DNA from: Croceivirga thetidis
GTDB taxonomy: Bacteria; Bacteroidota; Bacteroidia; Flavobacteriales; Flavobacteriaceae
Assembly: GCF_012272815.1 (NCBI RefSeq)
Contig: NZ_JAAWWL010000002.1
Span: 340,280-404,279, forward strand
DNA: 64,000 nucleotides
Direction: 5' to 3'
Shown here: positions 61,691 through 64,000 of the stretch, piece after piece
Layout: each line of letters opens with the position of its first letter
Position numbering within the stretch: the first letter of the stretch is position 1
Notes under the pieces: generated by a model
The model's database searches: none
The model's input: only the letters and a program-made list of their open reading frames with translations
Told to the model about the DNA's origin: nothing
Program-made: the position numbers and the translations under genes

Positions 61691-61993
61691 ATGACAAAAC
61701 AAAAAGACGACAAATACAAGAACCTATTTCTATCCCTACTATTTGATGCTATTGGGATGTTGTCATTTGCAATACCTTTTGTTGGTGAATTTTCAGATGT
61801 CATTTGGGCACCTTTGGCAGGATGGTTAATGACAAGGCTTTATAAGGGTAAAGTTGGACAAGCAGCGGGTGTTTTTACGTTTGTTGAAGAGTTAATTCCA
61901 GGGATGGATGTCGTACCTTCTTTCACCATTATGTGGATTTATACCTATGTATTTGCAGGTAAAAAAGCAAAGGGCAAAATAATCGATGTGTGA
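61691..61993 (+). CDS. Small inner-membrane protein of unknown function
   Basis: 100 residues with two or three hydrophobic stretches: about 12-28 (LSLLFDAIGMLSFAIPF), a middle half-helix (DVIWAPLAGWLMTRLY) and 72-90 (VPSFTIMWIYTYVFAG). The loop GQAAGVFTFVEELIPGMDVVPS is conserved in look among flavobacterial homologues I remember. It lies 53 bases after folE. No function known. Confidence 0.65.
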   Translation: MTKQKDDKYKNLFLSLLFDAIGMLSFAIPFVGEFSDVIWAPLAGWLMTRLYKGKVGQAAGVFTFVEELIPGMDVVPSFTIMWIYTYVFAGKKAKGKIIDV

Positions 61994-62033
61994 TTGTTCA
62001 ATTTTCAACGAACCATATTCTTTTTAGAACATT

Positions 62034-62102
62034 TTTTATGATTTAGTAACATCAGAAATTGAGGGTTACTTTACTTTTATCAATAGATACTAAATCATAA
62101 AA
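62034..62102. repeat. Perfect 15-bp inverted repeat before phoD-like gene
   Basis: TTTTATGATTTAGTA at 62034-62048 and its exact reverse complement at 62088-62102, separated by 39 bases, the right arm ending 7 bases before the ATG of the next gene. It is not followed by a T-run, so a two-half operator or a leader hairpin is more likely than a terminator. Confidence 0.7.
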
Positions 62103-62109
62103 TGCCCTA

Positions 62110-63453
62110 ATGAAAAAGCCACTCTTAATTTTAATAGTAATACTGTTGTTAGGTTTTCCTGAGAGCTTTGCCCAAGACAAGCTCCAGTCTGGACCAATGG
62201 TGGGCTATTCAACTATGCGAGAAGTATTACTTTGGGTTCAAACCAAAGAAACCGCTGAGGTTTATTTTGAGTATTACGATAAAGAAAATACGGAACAACG
62301 CTTTCAAACTGAAAAATTAAATACAGTACACAAGCAAGGTTTTGTTGCAAAACTAATTGCTGACAAAGTGCTTCCCGGAAAAACTTATTCCTATGAATTA
62401 TTTGTGGATGGAGAAAGGGTCGAGCGTGATTATCCAATGGAATTTCAATCACAAACCTTATGGCAATGGAGAACTGATCCGCCAGAAGTTGAGTTTGTAG
62501 TTGGTAGTTGTAATTATGTAAACGAAGAACGTTTTGACCGACCTGGCAAACCTTATGGAAGCGATTTTGAAATTTTTGAAGCTATACATGAAAAAAGACC
62601 TGATTTTATGCTTTGGTTGGGCGATAACACCTACTTGCGTGAGCCTGATTGGAATTCAAGAACTGGGTTCCTACACCGGTACACCCACACACGTTCCTTG
62701 CCTGAAGTTCAGCCATTATTGGCATCGACCCATCACTATGCCATTTGGGACGACCATGATTTTGGACCAAACGATTCTGATGGAAGTTTCTGGCTAAAAA
62801 AAACTGCCTCAGAAGTTTTCAAGCTTTTCTGGGGGAATCCCAATTATGACGTAATTAACGAAGGCGGAATAACAGGATCTTTCCAATGGGCTGATTTGCA
62901 TTTCTTTTTGTTGGATAATCGTTATTTCAGAACTTCCAACAATAACGATGCTGTTGAGAGACAAATGTTAGGTAAAAAGCAAATTGATTGGTTGATTAAT
63001 GCAATGTCATCGAGTTATGCACCTTTCAAATTTGTGTGTATTGGGGGACAAGTCTTAAGTACGGAAGCCATGCACGAAAATTATGCGACCTTTCCAATAG
63101 AGCAACGTTATCTTTTGGATAAAATTAGGGAAGCAAAAATTGAAGGTGTTATTTTTTTAGACGGAGATCGCCACCATACTGGTCTAAGTCGGATGCAAGA
63201 AAGTCGTGATGTCTATCCTATTTATGATTTGACTTGCTCCTCATTAACTGCAGGGGCTTATCCCAACAATGAGGAACTTAATCAATATCGTTTGGAAGAA
63301 ACCCTATTCGGCGAACATAATTTTGGACTATTAAAGGTTACTGGTCCGCGTACCGATCGGGTATTAAAAATGACTATTCTAGATAAAGATGGTAGTGAGG
63401 TTTGGAGCAAAGATATTCGCGCAAAGGAACTTAGATACAAGAAAAGGAACTAG
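62110..63453 (+). CDS. PhoD-like alkaline phosphatase family protein
   Basis: 447 residues: signal peptide to about 21 (FPESFAQ), then the fibronectin-like N-domain and a calcineurin-type metallophosphatase core with FVVGSCNYVNEERFD, LGDNTYLREPDW, IWDDHDFGPNDSDG and FLDGDRHHTGLS. This is the PhoD-like family that hydrolyses phosphomonoesters or diesters, Fe3+/Ca2+ dependent. Exported. It is the first gene after the inverted repeat and so may be regulated by it. No Pho box was recognised. Confidence 0.85.
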   Translation: MKKPLLILIVILLLGFPESFAQDKLQSGPMVGYSTMREVLLWVQTKETAEVYFEYYDKENTEQRFQTEKLNTVHKQGFVAKLIADKVLPGKTYSYELFVDGERVERDYPMEFQSQTLWQWRTDPPEVEFVVGSCNYVNEERFDRPGKPYGSDFEIFEAIHEKRPDFMLWLGDNTYLREPDWNSRTGFLHRYTHTRSLPEVQPLLASTHHYAIWDDHDFGPNDSDGSFWLKKTASEVFKLFWGNPNYDVINEGGITGSFQWADLHFFLLDNRYFRTSNNNDAVERQMLGKKQIDWLINAMSSSYAPFKFVCIGGQVLSTEAMHENYATFPIEQRYLLDKIREAKIEGVIFLDGDRHHTGLSRMQESRDVYPIYDLTCSSLTAGAYPNNEELNQYRLEETLFGEHNFGLLKVTGPRTDRVLKMTILDKDGSEVWSKDIRAKELRYKKRN

Positions 63454-63527
63454 CTACAGATAAACCTACCTGTTATAAGAGATATATCAAACTTGCTATT
63501 GCGTCTTCAGTTTTTTAAAAGAAGCCT

Positions 63528-63938
63528 TTAATTTTTATCCAATTCACATTGTTCCTCACTACAATCGTGATACTTACGATTGTATAAATGAAAGATAATT
63601 AAACATACGGTAGGTATGTATATGAGTTGTTCGGGTAGTCTCATCAATTCGAATTTTTCGTTGAGAACAATTAGTGATAAAAAACCCCAACTTATCCATA
63701 AGGCGTAAGGAACCCATGTTTTCGTAGTATTGGAAGCAGACCACCAAACGGCAAAGTAGGATACCAACAAAAAAGCAATATCCAATAAGCCCCACCAAAA
63801 AGGATGAGACTCTGTACCACCAAGTAACTCAGCCTGTGCAACAAATAAAAAGGGCGTGGCTATGCAATGAATTAGACAGAGGGTACTAGCGCTAATACCT
63901 ATTACGTCTGATTTTGAAGTTAGTTGAAGAATGTTCAT
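63528..63938 (-). CDS. MerC domain membrane protein
   Basis: 136 residues from MNILQLTSKSDVIGISAST, with four hydrophobic stretches. MerC hallmark near the start: LCLIHCIATPFLFV. The tail has further metal-binding potential (HDCSEEQCELD and a nearby His). MerC in mercury operons imports Hg2+; chromosomal flavobacterial MerC proteins have no mer genes around them, as here, and may handle other metals. It has its own promoter. Confidence 0.82.
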   Translation of the reverse strand: MNILQLTSKSDVIGISASTLCLIHCIATPFLFVAQAELLGGTESHPFWWGLLDIAFLLVSYFAVWWSASNTTKTWVPYALWISWGFLSLIVLNEKFELMRLPEQLIYIPTVCLIIFHLYNRKYHDCSEEQCELDKN

Positions 63939-63966
63939 TCTTTTTAGGTCCAATTTTTATGAAATG

Positions 63967-63994
63967 CAAAAGTAAATTAAAATTTCAAATGCAA
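63967..63994 (-). promoter_or_regulatory. Bacteroidota-type promoter of the merC-like gene
   Basis: Minus strand: TTG, 17 bases, TACTTTTG, then 28 bases to the ATG. The plus-strand 8-mer AAATGCAA occurs at both ends of this region (63962 and 63987) as a direct repeat. Confidence 0.6.
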
Positions 63995-64000
63995 CTAAGT

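Noticed and set aside
1-64000. Search for tRNA, rRNA, insertion sequences, prophage and CRISPR
   Set aside because: No cloverleaf with a CCA end, no rRNA-like stretch, no transposase or integrase frame and no regular direct-repeat array were recognised; short ncRNAs cannot be excluded by eye.

Overview
The window reads as a stretch of core chromosome from a marine-type member of the Flavobacteriaceae (Bacteroidota). The evidence is an AT-rich sequence, promoters of the Bacteroidota kind (TTG about 17-23 bases before TAnnTTTG), almost no Shine-Dalgarno sequences before genes, many lipoproteins with the short SC/AC lipobox of the phylum, and protein families typical of it (TonB-type CarboxypepD-reg receptors, YfhO, BatA, DUF4834, CAL67264-type small membrane protein, MerC). 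No rRNA, tRNA, insertion sequence, prophage or CRISPR array was seen. No gene-free stretch exceeds 300 bases.

Layout. 1-8.4 kb: end of a carboxypeptidase-regulatory-like protein, an acyl-CoA carboxylase beta subunit, a Gfo/Idh/MocA oxidoreductase, the ABC-F factor EttA, two hypothetical envelope proteins and fumarase FumC. 8.4-19.5 kb: TonB-type outer-membrane protein, prfB with its programmed frameshift, a large zinc metalloprotease, a stand-alone EF-Tu domain III-like protein, threonine aldolase, two paralogous secreted thioredoxins around a DUF1508 and an OmpA protein, and YbaB. 19.5-27.5 kb: oligopeptidase B whose lipoprotein signal is cut by an in-frame amber codon, then a cysteine-synthase-like enzyme, a serine-palmitoyltransferase-like enzyme, fructosamine kinase and a GNAT protein; this last group is a candidate sulfonolipid (capnine) locus. 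27.5-32.6 kb: YfhO, glycosyltransferase and flippase in one overlapping set. 32.8-41 kb: a very basic secreted protein, uvrA, an ECF-like sigma factor with a 46-residue follower, a cysteine-free endonuclease III, Bcp, and a large family of unknown function. 41-49.3 kb: MBL hydrolase, esterase, a dihydroorotase homologue that has lost its metal ligands, a BatA/vWA protein, a GT2 and a GH99-like lipoprotein. 49.3-58.4 kb: SGNH hydrolase, tandem small membrane paralogues, a CAT-like/unknown/S10 peptidase overlapping set, a Tat-exported oxidoreductase, a collagen-linker PhoX-like lipoprotein and a di-haem peroxidase. 58.4-64 kb: TIGR02757-CPBP-LolD operon, msrA-folE-membrane protein, PhoD phosphatase with a perfect 15-bp inverted repeat before it, and MerC.

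Most genes sit singly or in runs of two or three that overlap by 1-23 bases. Functions cover central metabolism, lipid and envelope building, surface glycan synthesis, DNA repair and extracellular degradation. The points most worth a second look are the prfB frameshift, the amber-interrupted signal peptide, the solitary EF-Tu domain III, the capnine candidate locus, the non-catalytic dihydroorotase and the cluster-free Nth.
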